A stretch of DNA of 64,000 nucleotides from Zygaena filipendulae (GCA_907165275.2 OU015663.1:6274501-6338500), one strand, 5' to 3'; positions 33,636 through 43,859 are shown, numbered from the stretch's first letter. Notes: a model not told the origin generated them from the sequence alone. Numbers and translations are program-made.

Positions 33636-33642
33636 GCGTGCA
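33636..33642 (-). promoter_or_regulatory. Possible metal-response element core (TGCACGC)
   Basis: Fits the MTF-1 core TGCRCNC and lies about 45 bp upstream of the TATA box. A second core match (TGCGCTC) is at 33720-33726 on the plus strand. The motif is short, so two hits in a GC-rich 200-bp promoter are suggestive only. Confidence 0.3.
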
Positions 33643-33719
33643 TCGGCTTACAGCGGCGCGCCGGTACTATGCGACTGGCGTTTGCCCCGGTGGTCGCTTT
33701 GTTCCACTCCTGCGCAGCC

Positions 33720-33726
33720 TGCGCTC
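33720..33726 (+). promoter_or_regulatory. Possible metal-response element core (TGCGCTC)
   Basis: Second TGCRCNC match upstream of the ZIP TATA box, in opposite orientation to the first. MTF-1 control of zinc transporters is established in flies; use here is inference. Confidence 0.25.
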
Positions 33727-33844
33727 AATGTAAAGCGAAGCCTTACAACGAGCACGTTACTACAATTTTATATGCAACAAAACAATCAATAATTCACTTG
33801 TCAATGGTTATTGTTATATTCACACTTACTGATTTGGTATGCAT

Positions 33845-34042
33845 TTTTACTATTATAAATGCGAAAGTGAGTTAGTTTATTTGTTTGTTACGCTTTCACG
33901 CTTTAACGGCGAAACCGATCATGAAATAGTGCATAGTTACACGTTGTCAGGGATATAGAGACGGATATAGAGTACTTTTAATTCCGTAACTCCAGCGGGA
34001 TCTCCGAAATTTTCGCGCGTGAAACCGCGGGAAACAGCAAGT
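33845..34042 (+). repeat. TATTATAAATGCGAAAGT...AACAGC repeat
   Basis: TACTATTATAAATGCGAAAG, ACGCTTTCACGCTTTAACGG, ACACGTTGTCAGGG and the end GTGAAACCGCGGGAAACAGC. It lies upstream of the ZIP promoter. Confidence 0.7.
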
Positions 34043-34203
34043 AAGTAGGTAACAGCAAGTAAGTAAATTGGTAACTATTCAAATATTGTTTGTGTTTTGT
34101 GGAAATAAAGTAGATAGGCTGGTAATATAATAATATACCTAATATGGACAAAAAAATTATCTTGGATAGGTAAGTGAAGTTTTAAGTTTTTCAACTGTAC
34201 TTA

Positions 34204-34390
34204 TTAGAACGAAGTTCTTTATCGCACGATACGAATAAGGGCTAGATTTTCGTGCATGAAAGAAATTTTCCGTCACGGCGTCATAGATGTGTGCTTATTG
34301 GCTAATGGTCTGGAATTGGAATGATTACTATTGGTTGCTTATTGGTTTTTTCTTTCTCGGAAACTACGAGGCGCAGAAACTTCGTTCTAA
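34204..34390. mobile_element. Short TIR element (TTAGAACGAAGTT ends)
   Basis: TTAGAACGAAGTTCT at the left and AACTTCGTTCTAA at the right, about 187 bp. Confidence 0.5.
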
Positions 34391-34599
34391 CCAAGTGTTC
34401 CACGAAACTCACGCATTTTTTTAAATTGAATTTTATTGGTTTAAGTGTTCAACAGATTTGAAATAAATTATGTGTTAAAATTATACCAGTAGGTATATGA
34501 ATAAGGTAGGTAGAGTTCCTAAAAAGCGCCTGATGGATGCGTTTTTATCGTTGCATAAAAGTTCCATAATAGTAGAGAATAGTAGATCCATCAATCAAA

Positions 34600-35005
34600 T
34601 TATGTAGGTCCTTGACCTAAGGCATCTAGCTAACTCCAACAAGGATGGGAATCGCCAGAGAAGCGCCACCCAAGCGCTAGTTTTGCTCTAGCTCTAGCAG
34701 CACCATCACTAGACGGTGCTGTGTTTCATCCGTCAAAATTACAAAGTACCTACCTAACTGTGGACTTAGTTTCGCAAACGCAATCATGTTTGCGAATAAT
34801 GTCCATGGAGGTTATGCCACAATTCACTGTAAATAAGGATAATAGGATAAGTGCTTTTACAACAATGAATTTTAAAATGGCTTATGGACTTTTGGAGGAC
34901 ATTCAGTTGTTTTTTAATGTATTATGTATATGTGTGAAAGTTTGTGTTTGTATTGTTTGTTGAATCACACGGCCTAATATCGGGTGGGACATTTGTAGAT
35001 GATGA
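34600..35005 (+). repeat. Possible LINE tail ending in (GAT)n
   Basis: Sequence ending TTTGTAGATGATGATGATGA resembles RTE-type 3' ends. No coding piece was recognised. Confidence 0.3.
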
Positions 35006-35142
35006 TGATGATCCTATTACCTAATATTATAAATTTCTGGATATTTATATGTTTGTTTATGGACGCAAATGAGAAAAGATAGACTAGGGCACAGGTTAAA
35101 AATGTTTGAAAAAAATATAAAAAAAGATAGAGAAAATAGACA

Positions 35143-35530
35143 TATTAAAACCGACTTCCAAAAACATAAAACTAAAAATCTCAAAATAAAAAGCTAAAAA
35201 TAACAACATACCGATTTAATCCAAAAGACAAAACACACGTAATATTATTATTGGTTTGTGCTACCACTAATCGGTTTGAATTCGGTGACAAGCCCGCTGG
35301 TGTCTGCCCACTTGGGTTGTCCTGTTCACAAAAAACTGGTAGCGGGAGTCGATTTAGCCCATCTACCCCCTCCATATTTGGCTTGTCACCGACTTCATAT
35401 CGATTAGTGGTAGCACAAACCAATAATAATATTACGTGTGTTTTGTCTTTTGGATTAAATCGGTATGTTGTTATTTTTAGCTTTTTATTTTGAGATTTTT
35501 AGTTTTATGTTTTTGGAAGTCGGTTTTAAT
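35143..35530. mobile_element. 388-bp foldback element (ATTAAAACCGACTTCC ends)
   Basis: Two arms of about 130 bp are near-perfect complements, from ATTAAAACCGACTTCCAAAA / TTTTGGAAGTCGGTTTTAAT inward to TGCTACCACTAATCG. Because of the arms, both strands show 80-aa frames with nearly the same C-terminal 27 residues; these are not genes. Related pieces lie at 10615, 18368, 46480, 51020 and 59876. Confidence 0.88.
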
Positions 35531-35604
35531 TTTTTTGTTAAAAATTTGTTTATTTCTCGCTTTTAAGTGACTTAGTTCGTAATTTCTCTAAGTTACAATA
35601 GCCT

Positions 35605-36330
35605 AATGTCAACTGCTCATCACCTTTTACAAAATATTGCTTTTCCCGACGCAGGGACGTTAATTGTTGAGGAGTTCTCCTGGTACATCATCATCAGTTC
35701 CACTTCACCATATACATTGTGACGAACATAAATTGTTTAGAAACCATATTAAAGTTAACGAATCGGAATCTGTGAAATACCTATTATTTAGCAGTTCTGA
35801 TGACCATCTGTGGTCTTCATCATCAGTTCCACTTCTTCAAATTTTACTTCCCAAAAGCAAATAAACGATTTACTATAAAAAATCCAGAAATCGCTATAGG
35901 TGTACCTATAATTTTTGAAGAGTTCCCTCGATTACTCCAAGATCCCATCATCAGATCTCGACTTGGTGACAGTGGAATCAATTTGGGAGTATACTCTTTC
36001 AAACAAAAAAACAATTTTCGAAATCGCTCCAATCGGAATCCGTGAAATACGTATTATTGTTGAGTAGTTCCGATGACCATCTGTGGTCTTCATCATCAGT
36101 TCCACTTCTTCAAATTTTGCTTTTCATAAGCAAATGAACGATTTACTATAAAAAATACCCAAATCGCTATAGGTGTGCCTATAATTTTTGAAGAGTTCCC
36201 TCGATTTCTCCAAGATCCCATCATCAGATCTGGACTTGGTGGCAATGGGACCTAATTGGGAGTATACCCTTTCAAACAAAAAAAGAATTTTTCAAATCGG
36301 TCCAACCGTCTTCGAGTAATCGGTGAACAT

Positions 36331-36382
<52 letters not shown>

Positions 36383-36430
36383 ATACATACAATCGAACAT
36401 AGAACCTCCTCCTTTTTGGAAGTCGGTTAA
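35605..36430 (+). repeat. Dispersed repeat with a 270-bp tandem duplication and A47 run
   Basis: The block starting AATCGGAATCYGTGAAATAC occurs at 35761 and again at 36031. Each contains GATGACCATCTGTGGTCTTC and GAAGAGTTCCCTCGATT. After the second unit come CGAGTAATCGGTGAACATAC, an A run at 36335-36381, and CTTTTTGGAAGTCGGTTAAA. Confidence 0.8.
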
Positions 36431-36434
36431 AAAT

Positions 36435-36654
36435 AGGAGGAATTAAGAAGGCTATAAAAATTTTAACAAACAAGAATGAATGGATACCCAACATAAAAAA
36501 TAAAAAAAGGAGTCTCACAAACCAAAAGAACAGACATCAACAAGACAGCCACCAACTTTTATAAAGAGCTCAACTCAGAATAACTAAACACAAACGACAT
36601 CATCCTAAATGATATCACTGGAGTTCCACCAATACTGGGATCAGAAGTTGGGAA
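36435..36654 (+). pseudogene. RTE-like LINE ORF fragment (linker before RT domain)
   Basis: Reads IKKAIKILTNKNEWIPNIKN, then after a +1 shift TKRTDINKTATNFYKELNSE, stop, and DIITGVPP-like text (LNDITGVPPILGSEV). This matches the connector between endonuclease and reverse transcriptase of RTE-type LINEs. It stops where the TAGGGCTTCC terminal repeat starts at 36655. The RTE C-terminal part reappears at 39740, but the RT domain is missing. Confidence 0.7.
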
Positions 36655-37118
36655 TAGGGCTTCCAATATTCGACTATTTTTCCTATTCGAATATTTCGAA
36701 TAGTTCTAAATCCAATATTCGAATTATTCGAATATTTCGAATTTTTCGAATAATTTCTATCTAAAGAAAAATATGTCCCTTTTAATTTTAATATAGCACA
36801 TAATTCATGGATTTTAATATTAAGCAATTAACATTCGAGTACAATATTAATGGTTCGAAATTAGAAACTGCATTTTCTAACCATTTACCACCACCAAAGG
36901 CACCAAAGACTTTTATCTAAATCATAAAACAAATATCTCTTTTAGTATTATAATGTAATTACTAAAATATCAGTATACTAATTAAATCAACTTCTAATCG
37001 ACAAAAATATTTAAAATTACCTACTCAAATTCTTCTATTATTGACACAAAATTTTATCAAATTCTCGTGTATTTTGTCAAAAGTAAGTGATATAGTACGT
37101 ACAAGCACAAGTACGTAC

Positions 37119-38092
37119 AGCAGATGATACCCAACTGTATTATTCGTTCAAGAGTGAAAACGTGCGGGAAGCAATAAACAAAATAAATAGCGATCTCCAC
37201 AAAGTTTACAATTATTCACAAGATAATTCTCTCGTCCTGAACCCCGAAAAATCTCAGTTATTAGTATTAGGAACCAAACATCAAATACAAAGGGTACGGG
37301 ACTGTCCGGAGAAAGTAAAAATTAATGGTGTCGTAGTTGATCAGGTAAAAACTGCACGTAACTTGGGACTTATTTTAGATGGAGAGCAAAAATATATAGA
37401 CCATGTAAATGAAAAAATCAGAAATGCTTTCTTCAGACTGAAAACGTTATACAAAATAAGACCCTGCTTAAACGAGGAGTTGCGACTTCTTTTGACAGAG
37501 ACACTCGTGCTCTCTCCATTCAACTACTGCAGCTCCGTCTTTGGCCCCAGGATAAACAGCAATACTGAGCGAGCTATTCAAAGGGTACAAAATGCCTGCA
37601 TTCGATTCAGTTTTAATATAAAGAGAGGGGAACATATAACCCCTTATTTGAACAAAAAGGGTATTCTGAATATGAATGCTAGAAGGGATCTCCATTATGC
37701 CTGCACTGTCCAAAGGGTGATCTGGAATGGAAAACCTGAATACCTATTTGAGAAACTTACGTGGGTGAAAGATGTAACTCATAGAACCCTGCGTTCCGCC
37801 ACACAAAATTTGATCAGGACTCAAGACCACAAATCTGCGCGCTACAGGGGATGCTTCAAATTTAATGCTGCAAAAATTTGGAACGATCTACCCCCGCCTA
37901 TGAAAAAAAAAACAGGTACAGGCACCTTTAAATTTAAGTACAAGTCAGCACTATTAAAACGACAGACTGCTGCAGAAGACCTGAAGCTACCTTACTGGAA
38001 TACTTTAAGCGTTAAAGACTTTTTTACAAGTAAATAATAAACCCTACATATAATCGTATCTGGCTAATTTTTAAACACACGCACAAACACAC

Positions 38093-38128
<36 letters not shown>

Positions 38129-38492
38129 GCACGCACCTTTGCAAACACGCACGCGCACATAGCCTCTTCTTTTTAAATTTCAAAATTATTTTTGTTTATT
38201 TCTTTGTTCCTGTAAAAATTATTTTTGTTTATTTCTTTGTTCCTGTAATTTATTTTAATTTATAATCTATATCTAATAATAATTTTAATTCTCATAGTTA
38301 ATGTTGGCATTTCAACAAATGAGTTCTGAATTGCATGAGCCCTCTGTACTCCAGAGGGGAGTGATTGAAAACCAGCGCTGCTCGGGACCTAGGTCACGAG
38401 TAGCTCACGCTGAATCACTTCCTTTTGCCTAGAATAATTGACTAAGTTTAATTTTTATTTTTTTTGTACACCTTCTTGACGGCAATAAACAA

Positions 38493-38524
<32 letters not shown>
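37119..38524 (+). mobile_element. 5'-truncated CR1/L2-like LINE
   Basis: Starts inside the RT catalytic motif, has about 305 codons of the RT C-terminal half, then a 3' UTR with (CA)n at 38080-38130 and an (ATT)n tail at 38497-38524. 5' truncation during target-primed reverse transcription is the usual cause. ACAAGTACGTACA before and ACAAGTATGACA after may be a diverged target duplication. Confidence 0.82.
37120..38037 (+). pseudogene. LINE reverse transcriptase, C-terminal half (305 aa)
   Basis: The frame opens with ADDTQLYYSFKSENVREAIN, the second half of the YADD active-site motif with its Tyr lost. It continues NSLVLNPEKSQLLVLGT, NLGLILDGEQKYIDHVNEKI, the thumb-like LSPFNYCSSVFGPRI and AIQRVQNACIRF, and ends FKFNAAKIWNDLPPP...FFTSK and TAA. 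This order is typical of the CR1/L2/Jockey group. The frame is intact over 918 nt, suggesting a fairly recent insertion, but the fingers, half the palm and the endonuclease are absent, so the copy is dead. There is no own start codon; an ATG/GTG start call would be artificial. Confidence 0.85.
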
Positions 38525-38525
<1 letters not shown>

Positions 38526-38539
38526 AAGTATGACATTGC

Positions 38540-38660
38540 AACATCTGCAACCCGTGGGAAGCGAAGGACTAGTCTTTGTGGCGATCTTTGGGGACACCTA
38601 TGTCTAGCAGTGGACGTCTTGCTGCTGATATGATGATGTCTTTTTTGTTCATCCAGGAGT
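38540..38660 (+). repeat. RTE-type LINE 3' tail
   Basis: GGGGACACCTATGTCTAGCA, GTGGACGTC and TGATATGATGATG match the usual end of RTE LINEs in moths. Confidence 0.6.
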
Positions 38661-38779
38661 TTCATTCTCATTATCAAGCAAGGGTAGATACGAGGTCGAA
38701 ATCAAGCGACGTATGTTTATTAGGTACTAGGTTAGCCATGGGCCAGCTGAAAATACTCTAAAAGAACCGTAACATCACA

Positions 38780-39240
38780 AAAGTTGCAAAAACCTGACTG
38801 GGCTCTGGTGTTCCTCATATTGAAACACTCTACTGAGATATGGTTCCTGGCAGAATTGGAGAAGAAGACCACAGGCGCCCTAGAAATATGGCGCAGGAAA
38901 TACCGTTGGGAGTATTGTGGACAGAGTTGCCCACCTATATCTGACTTCGCATCAAATGACGTTAATATTAACTGTAGCTTAATACTCTCAATTCTGCGGA
39001 CACGTGACGCACCGGGACAATATTGCAGAGAACGAAGAAGAATGCACGAGACCACGTGGCAGGTCACCTATATGGTGAACCAACCAGAATAAATCTGCAA
39101 TAGACGGACCCTTGCTTGATTGCACGTGTCACAACCACGGACTTCTAGATATATGTCTGTGGTCACAGCAGACAGAGAAAGATGGATCTTGCTGCAACAT
39201 GTTGACCTCGACCACGTCAAGAGTGGGCCGAAGAAGAAAA
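38780..39240 (+). pseudogene. Decayed LINE ORF C-terminus
   Basis: Fragments in shifting frames: LEIWRRKYRWEYCGQS, ILSILRTRDAPGQYCRERRR, then after a stop HVSQPRTSRYMSVVTADRER and WILLQHV. The order (IWRR, ILR...D, R...ADRERW) is that of the C-terminal domain of RTE-like LINE proteins. At least one stop and one shift. Confidence 0.5.
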
Positions 39241-39739
39241 ATAATTTACTTTGCTATGGTTGTTTTTTTAAAATCTTAGTATAAAATACACGTGATTTGA
39301 CAAATTGACAAAAATCTAAGCATTTTCTATTTTAGTTTAGTACAGGAGAATTAATCAAGAAGAGGAAAAGTTAATGTTAGAAGAAGTCGATTTAATTTGT
39401 TTTTGTTAAGTTAAGAAAATCACTCTTAATATCTTGAAATTGTTGGTACTAAAAGTGATAAGATCTTTGTCTGATGGTTTTCGCAATAAAAATAGCATTT
39501 CATCATAATAATTATTTAAAAACCTTTTTTTATAACAAATTCGTGATATTTTACTTTAATATCAGTAAGCTATATAAAATCAACGAATTACGCACTAGAT
39601 TCTAGTTTAAAAGACTTTTTATTCGTCAAATAGGAAATATTCGAAAAATTCGAAATATTCGAATAGTGACGAGCCAAATATTCGAATAGTAAATTAGGTG
39701 AATATTCGAATAATACGAATATTCGAATAGGAAGCCCTA

Positions 39740-40235
39740 GATGCCAGACGTGGGCCCTCACCAATGCTCAGCAAAATAAACTAAGAACATGTCAACGAAG
39801 CATGGAGAGAAGCATGCTTAACAAGAAAAAAATTGAAAAAGCTTGACACACAACCATCAGGAAAACAGCCAAAGTCCATGATGTGGTACTAATAAAAACA
39901 AGAACCTTAAAGTGGCGATGGGCTGGTCACATGATGCGAGTACAATGTACATGATAAATGGAGCAAGGTCATCAGCATGTGGTACCCTAGAGAGGGAAAA
40001 CGCAAGAAAGGACGCCAATGAAAGAGATGGAATGATGAAATAGGGATGATAACAGGAAAAATTTGGACAAGGATAGCCTAAGATAAAGTAAAATAGAAAA
40101 GGTTGGAGGAGGTCTTTTCCAAAGGGCACACAGAGGATAAGTCGAAGAAATATGTGAAAGCACTATAAATTTTTTATATTTTAAACTAGAAAATCTGTTT
40201 AAGGCTATAAATAAATAAATATTCGGATGCTTTTG
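39740..40235 (+). pseudogene. RTE-like LINE ORF C-terminus
   Basis: QTWALTNAQQNKLRTCQRSM, ERSMLNKKKIEKA, stop, HTTIRKTAKVHDVVLIKTRT, LKWRWAGHMMRV, then W-PREGKRKKGR and KRWNDEIGMITGKIW. This is the RAMERxML...TKVxDV...LKWxWAGH...PREGKRxxGRPxxRW signature of RTE-clade LINEs. It ends in (AATA)n near 40215-40230. It is likely the other half of the element at 36435-36654, with the RT domain lost. Confidence 0.8.
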
Positions 40236-40239
40236 GACA

Positions 40240-40476
40240 TTAAGATAATATGTGGCATGAGTATATGCATATACAAATTAGACGACCTATATTTGCTAAA
40301 AGCAGTCTTTTCATAGGCCACCTAGAGGGTAGAGCGAAAGAAGGAAAGAAAGATATAGAATGTTCGGCATTTAATACATCTAACTTCTTCTTATTCAGCC
40401 TGTATCCATCCACTGCTGGATGTAGGTAGACCTTCTCATCCCATTTCCATCCGCTCCGACACCTTGTCTCTCGCAT
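40240..40476 (-). repeat. Antisense RTE-type LINE 3' end
   Basis: On minus: VYLHPAVDGYRLNKKK, from CTACATCCAGCAGTGGATGG-type DNA, the usual RTE tail. Opposite in orientation to its neighbours. Confidence 0.6.
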
Positions 40477-40739
40477 TCAGGTTATTATATAATTCATAAT
40501 TCATCTAATTATACTTACATATTATCTAATATTATTATTTATTTATAAGAATTACAGCTTAATCAACCACCACTAATTTTTGTCTAAGCGCTAATATCAC
40601 AATAGGTAGATATGTAAATACATACATATAAAAGGCTGTAGATCGTATCACTCAGCTCAGGTATAAGCTGCAGATGATCGATAAAATAATTGAAATAGGC
40701 AATATTTTTTCTTTTTTTACGTAGGATTAGTATAGTATT

Positions 40740-41265
40740 ATATTATTATCCGTAGGTGAGCAAAAAATAACGGAGATACATTAACGGCCGCACTCAGAGT
40801 CGACTTTAATGATTACTTAGTTAAGTATAGATTTTTAAAACAAAACTGCCGCAATCAGAGACGTTCAGTAAATTAATGTTAATTGGCATTTAATGAGATG
40901 TAACTTAATTAGTTAAATGCCAATTAACATTAATTTATTAAACTGGTCTTATTGCGGAAGTTTTGTTTTAAAAATCTATACTTAACTAAGTAATCATTAA
41001 AGTCGACTCTGAGTGCGGCGGTAAGGCGAAATGTCGCGTGACGTCACAAGCAGATAGGTACAGTTTTTACCTGCATCACAGATACTATACTAGCCTGCAT
41101 ATAACGTTACGAGCCCCCACTCCTAAACTATAATGCGCTTTAAGCAAGTAGGTACCTATATTTTCACTAATTTGAAAAAGCAAAAGTGTCTATTATTTTT
41201 TTATCACCTAACTGTCAGACTAAATAGAATTTAGAAAAAAAAATAGTCAAATAATGTATAAATAT
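40740..41265 (-). mobile_element. Truncated 325-bp-family copy carrying a Tourist MITE
   Basis: AAAAAATAACGGAGATACAT before and GGCGAAATGTCGCGTGACGT after the nested MITE are one interrupted copy of the 30994-31318 family. It ends near 41255 (GACTAAATAGAATTTAGAAA). Confidence 0.65.
40785..41021. mobile_element. Tourist/Harbinger-like MITE copy 1, TSD TAA
   Basis: CGGCCGCACTCAGAGTCGAC at the left is mirrored by GTCGACTCTGAGTGCGGCGG, with arms of over 70 bp (TTACTTAGTTAAGTATAGAT). TAA flanks both sides (40782-40784, 41022-41024). A 3-bp TWA duplication is the hallmark of PIF/Harbinger elements. Confidence 0.87.
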
Positions 41266-41267
41266 TC

Positions 41268-41470
41268 CTCTGGAATCACTCTGTCTATTGGTGAGAACTG
41301 CATGAAAATCCGTTCCTGGACTTTTAAGTTTATCGCGAACAGACAGACAGACAGATAGACGCGGCGGAGGACTGCTTTTAAACGAATTGTTTACTACTAA
41401 AGTTTTTATTCTGAAAATTCCGCGGGAACTCCGAAATTAACGCGGAAGAAACCGCGGAGAACACCTAGTA
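41268..41470 (+). repeat. GCGGGG-type repeat
   Basis: GGTGAGAACTGCATGAAAAT, GACAGACAGACAGATAGAC and the end GAAACCGCGGAGAACACCTAG. Confidence 0.65.
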
Positions 41471-41474
41471 TAAA

Positions 41475-42050
41475 ATATCTGCGATATGAGATTTTTTAGC
41501 GAACGGCGTTACGCAGTGTGTCGTCGTTGATCACGTTACGCAGCGTATATATGCCATAAGATAACATAAAACATCAAGCGTTCTTTAGATAAAGTATTCT
41601 TCCCCGTTTCGCTCCTTCAGAAATAATTCTTCCATGGAAACCAGTTTCGTACGCGTAATAAAAATCCGCCTTTGAAACTAGTTACGAAAACCTGGTTTTG
41701 AATTTTGATAGCGGCCAAAGCGGCTCGCTCGTTCGCATAGGTAATTCCCCTCCGTTGGAGATGGCATGCAAGTCGCGACTTGGGTTTTTTTTATTTATGA
41801 CTCCTGTGTAAATGAAAACAGGTTTCGGACCAACGAAAAATGTGGTTCGTGGGAATACCGAAATGGACGGAAATTCTCGTTGTGTAAATGCGAAATTAAA
41901 TTAGTAAATTCTTTTAAGTACAATTTTTTTCAGCTATAGTAGAGGTACCTAGATAGACGATCATTTTGGAGTGATAGAAAGTATACTTACACACTTTAAT
42001 AATAAATATATACCTACCTATCTACTGATATAAAAAAGAGGAATTATCAC
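41475..42050. other. No recognisable gene
   Basis: Mixed AT-rich DNA; nothing recognised. Confidence 0.4.
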
Positions 42051-42051
42051 C

Positions 42052-42140
42052 TAGCCAAAAGGTTGACTGGTAGAGAATACCCTAGGCATTAAGTCCGCTT
42101 TTTGTACAATAAAGTGCAATAAGGTTCTATAAATAAAGTT
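42052..42140 (+). repeat. LINE 3' tail, plus orientation
   Basis: AAAAGGTTGACTGGTAGAGA, GCATTAAGTCCGCTTTTTGT and AATAAAGTGCAATAAGG. Confidence 0.65.
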
Positions 42141-42404
42141 TTTTTGTTTGTTGGTGATCTCAGGTATGTACGACTAAATTTTTATTCCGAAACCAAAGAG
42201 AAGTAGGTATAGTAGGTATATAACCTCTACGTTTCAGAGTTCAGGGCGTTAATTATGAAAACGGGAATTGCCAGGTGTATTTATTTAGTAAAGCTTCCAA
42301 CATTGGGAGAGGACATTAGCATGCATAGCATTTCAAAATTGATGGGGTTCATACTAAATATTAATTAACAGCAAGAGGTCGATTGCGCTATTTTATAATG
42401 ACAT

Positions 42405-42835
42405 AAGCTGTTCCCCGCGGTCTCACCCGCGCCAATTTTCGGAGTTCCTGCGGGAATTCCGGAATAAAAGTACTCTATACTATAAGTGATATTGCTTTTC
42501 TTGATTTTTACGACAAAAGCTTATAACGATTAGTGTAGGATAGGTCTGTGTTGTGAAGTGTTATATGAATCCGCACTCGCCTTCTGAATCCCGGGTAAAC
42601 TTCAAGCTTTGTGGACGGTTCTCCAAAATATTAGGTAATTTACTAGCTGACCCCGCGGTAAGTTCGGAGTTCCCGCGGGAATCTCAGGATGAAATATACG
42701 TATAAACCTTCCTCTTGAATCAATATATCTATGGGTGAAAACCGCATGTAAATCAGTTCAGTAGTTTTGAGTTTTTCGCGAACAGACAGACAAATAGACA
42801 GATAGACGCGGCGGAGGACTTTGTTATATTATAAT
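42405..42835 (-). repeat. Two GCGGGG-type repeats
   Basis: AGCTGTTCCCCGCGGTCTCA at 42408 and CTAGCTGACCCCGCGGTAAG at 42643. The second runs to GATAGACGCGGCGGAGGACT. Confidence 0.65.
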
Positions 42836-42917
42836 ATAATATGTAGTAATGTAGTGTAGGAGGTTTTTGCTAAGTAACTGGATTAGAAATGGCGGCTCAT
42901 TAGGTACACTCGAATAA

Positions 42918-43353
42918 AGGTAGGTACACTTATATCTACAGAGATTGAGCGTGCCAGACACGTTCCGTCGCAGACACGTGCCACGAAAAAAATGTGAGCA
43001 AAAACCAACAGACACCGTTTATTTACAAAAGACGTCTGCACGATTCCGATGCTCTATTCACACTGCTCAACATATTGTGTCATGTAGTCACAGACACGTA
43101 GGTACAGAAATGAGCCGCGACTCGCGAGATAAAATATTCTTTCCGCGAATTCTGGTCCGTGCCTGTCGGCGTCTGCGCGACCGTATTAAAATAAATACGT
43201 TCATACGCACTGTATAGGAGAATATTATTTTGTCTGCCACGGAACGTGTCTGGAACGTTCAATGCTCAGACGAAATTTATTTCGTCATTTATTTCGTATA
43301 ACCTCAGACGAAATTTATTTCGAGGTTCAATGTCTGCAGATATAAACGGACCC
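42918..43353 (+). mobile_element. Harbinger-like TIR element copy 1, TSD TAA
   Basis: AGGT...TTATATCTACAGAGATTGAG at the left and CAATGTCTGCAGATATAA-CGGACCC at the right. TAA lies on both sides (42915-42917, 43354-43356). An inverted second copy is at 54250-54595. A 60-bp CTCAGACG element is nested near the right end. A 90-codon frame (42945-43217) contains VYLQKTSARFRCSI and SRDKIFFPRIL, also seen in the copy-2 frame. Confidence 0.82.
43265..43324. mobile_element. 60-bp CTCAGACG element, 8-bp TSD
   Basis: Starts CTCAGACGAAATTTATTTCG and ends GAAATTTATTTCGAG (right terminus eroded). GTTCAATG on both sides (43257-43264, 43325-43332). It interrupts the right TIR of the Harbinger-like element. 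Confidence 0.82.
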
Positions 43354-43427
43354 TAATAAGATACTGTAGGTACCTATACGTACCTATTGTTTAATATAAA
43401 TGTATTGTATATTTAAATACCTTTATT

Positions 43428-43520
43428 TGACGACCCGATCGGGGCCGGAGGTCACCATGCCTATATCCGCTAAGCAAGAGGTTCCAGGTTAACCCCCCCG
43501 CCCGGTGGACAGTTAATAAA
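43428..43520 (+). repeat. Degenerate tRNA-derived SINE fragment
   Basis: CCGCTAAGCAAGAGGTTCCA with a B-box-like GGTTCCAGGTTAACC matches the 17781 SINE; the A box is decayed. Confidence 0.45.
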
Positions 43521-43593
43521 ACTCAAGTCCGTAACTATATTTAGAGTAGGTATAGACGTATTGACGAGATCTGCGTTTAGGGAGCCTGTTCCC

Positions 43594-43740
43594 CAGGGTT
43601 GGCATGATTTAAACAAGTTGTTTTAAAACACGTGTTTAAAACAGTTTGAAATAAAACTATATTTTTTCAAAACACAGTTTAAAACCAATTTTAGACAAGT
43701 TTAAAACATGAAGAAAAAAAAGGGTTTAAAACTACCTACC
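43594..43740 (+). repeat. Possible hAT end (CAGGGTTGGCA)
   Basis: CAGGGTTGGCATGATTTAAA followed by repeated GTTTAAAAC motifs looks like a hAT terminus with subterminal repeats. No matching right end was found. Confidence 0.35.
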
Positions 43741-43859
43741 ATTAATTGCAAATGAATGGAAATAAATCCAAACGAATAAATATGTAGGACTCTACTTAGC
43801 TTAAAATAAATTTACAAGTTGAGACTTTGTTGTATTTTTAGGCTGGTACACTGCATAGC

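Larger units (their letters stand above)
36655..39739. mobile_element. 3.1-kb candidate hAT-like TIR unit (TAGGGCTTCC ends)
   Basis: TAGGGCTTCC at 36655 and GGAAGCCCTA at 39739, both next to dense ATTCGAATATTCGAA repeats on the inner side. The TAGGG end and subterminal repeats recall hAT elements. It contains a CR1-like LINE, RTE debris and AT-rich filler but no transposase. The flanking 8-mers (GTTGGGAA and GATGCCAG) do not match, so a simple insertion is not proven. Confidence 0.55.

Noticed and set aside
33253..33792. 179-codon plus-strand ORF
   Set aside because: It overlaps ZIP exon 1 and its promoter in antisense. The minus strand has the family motifs, splice donor and TATA box.
35181..35493. 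Two 80-aa ORFs with the same C-terminus on opposite strands
   Set aside because: Mirror translation of a foldback element's arms.
36252..36518. Minus-strand 88-aa ORF with poly-Phe
   Set aside because: Translation of the A47 run within a repeat.
38576..39092. Open frames of 61-111 aa
   Set aside because: Parts of decayed RTE-type LINE sequence with stops and shifts, not host genes.
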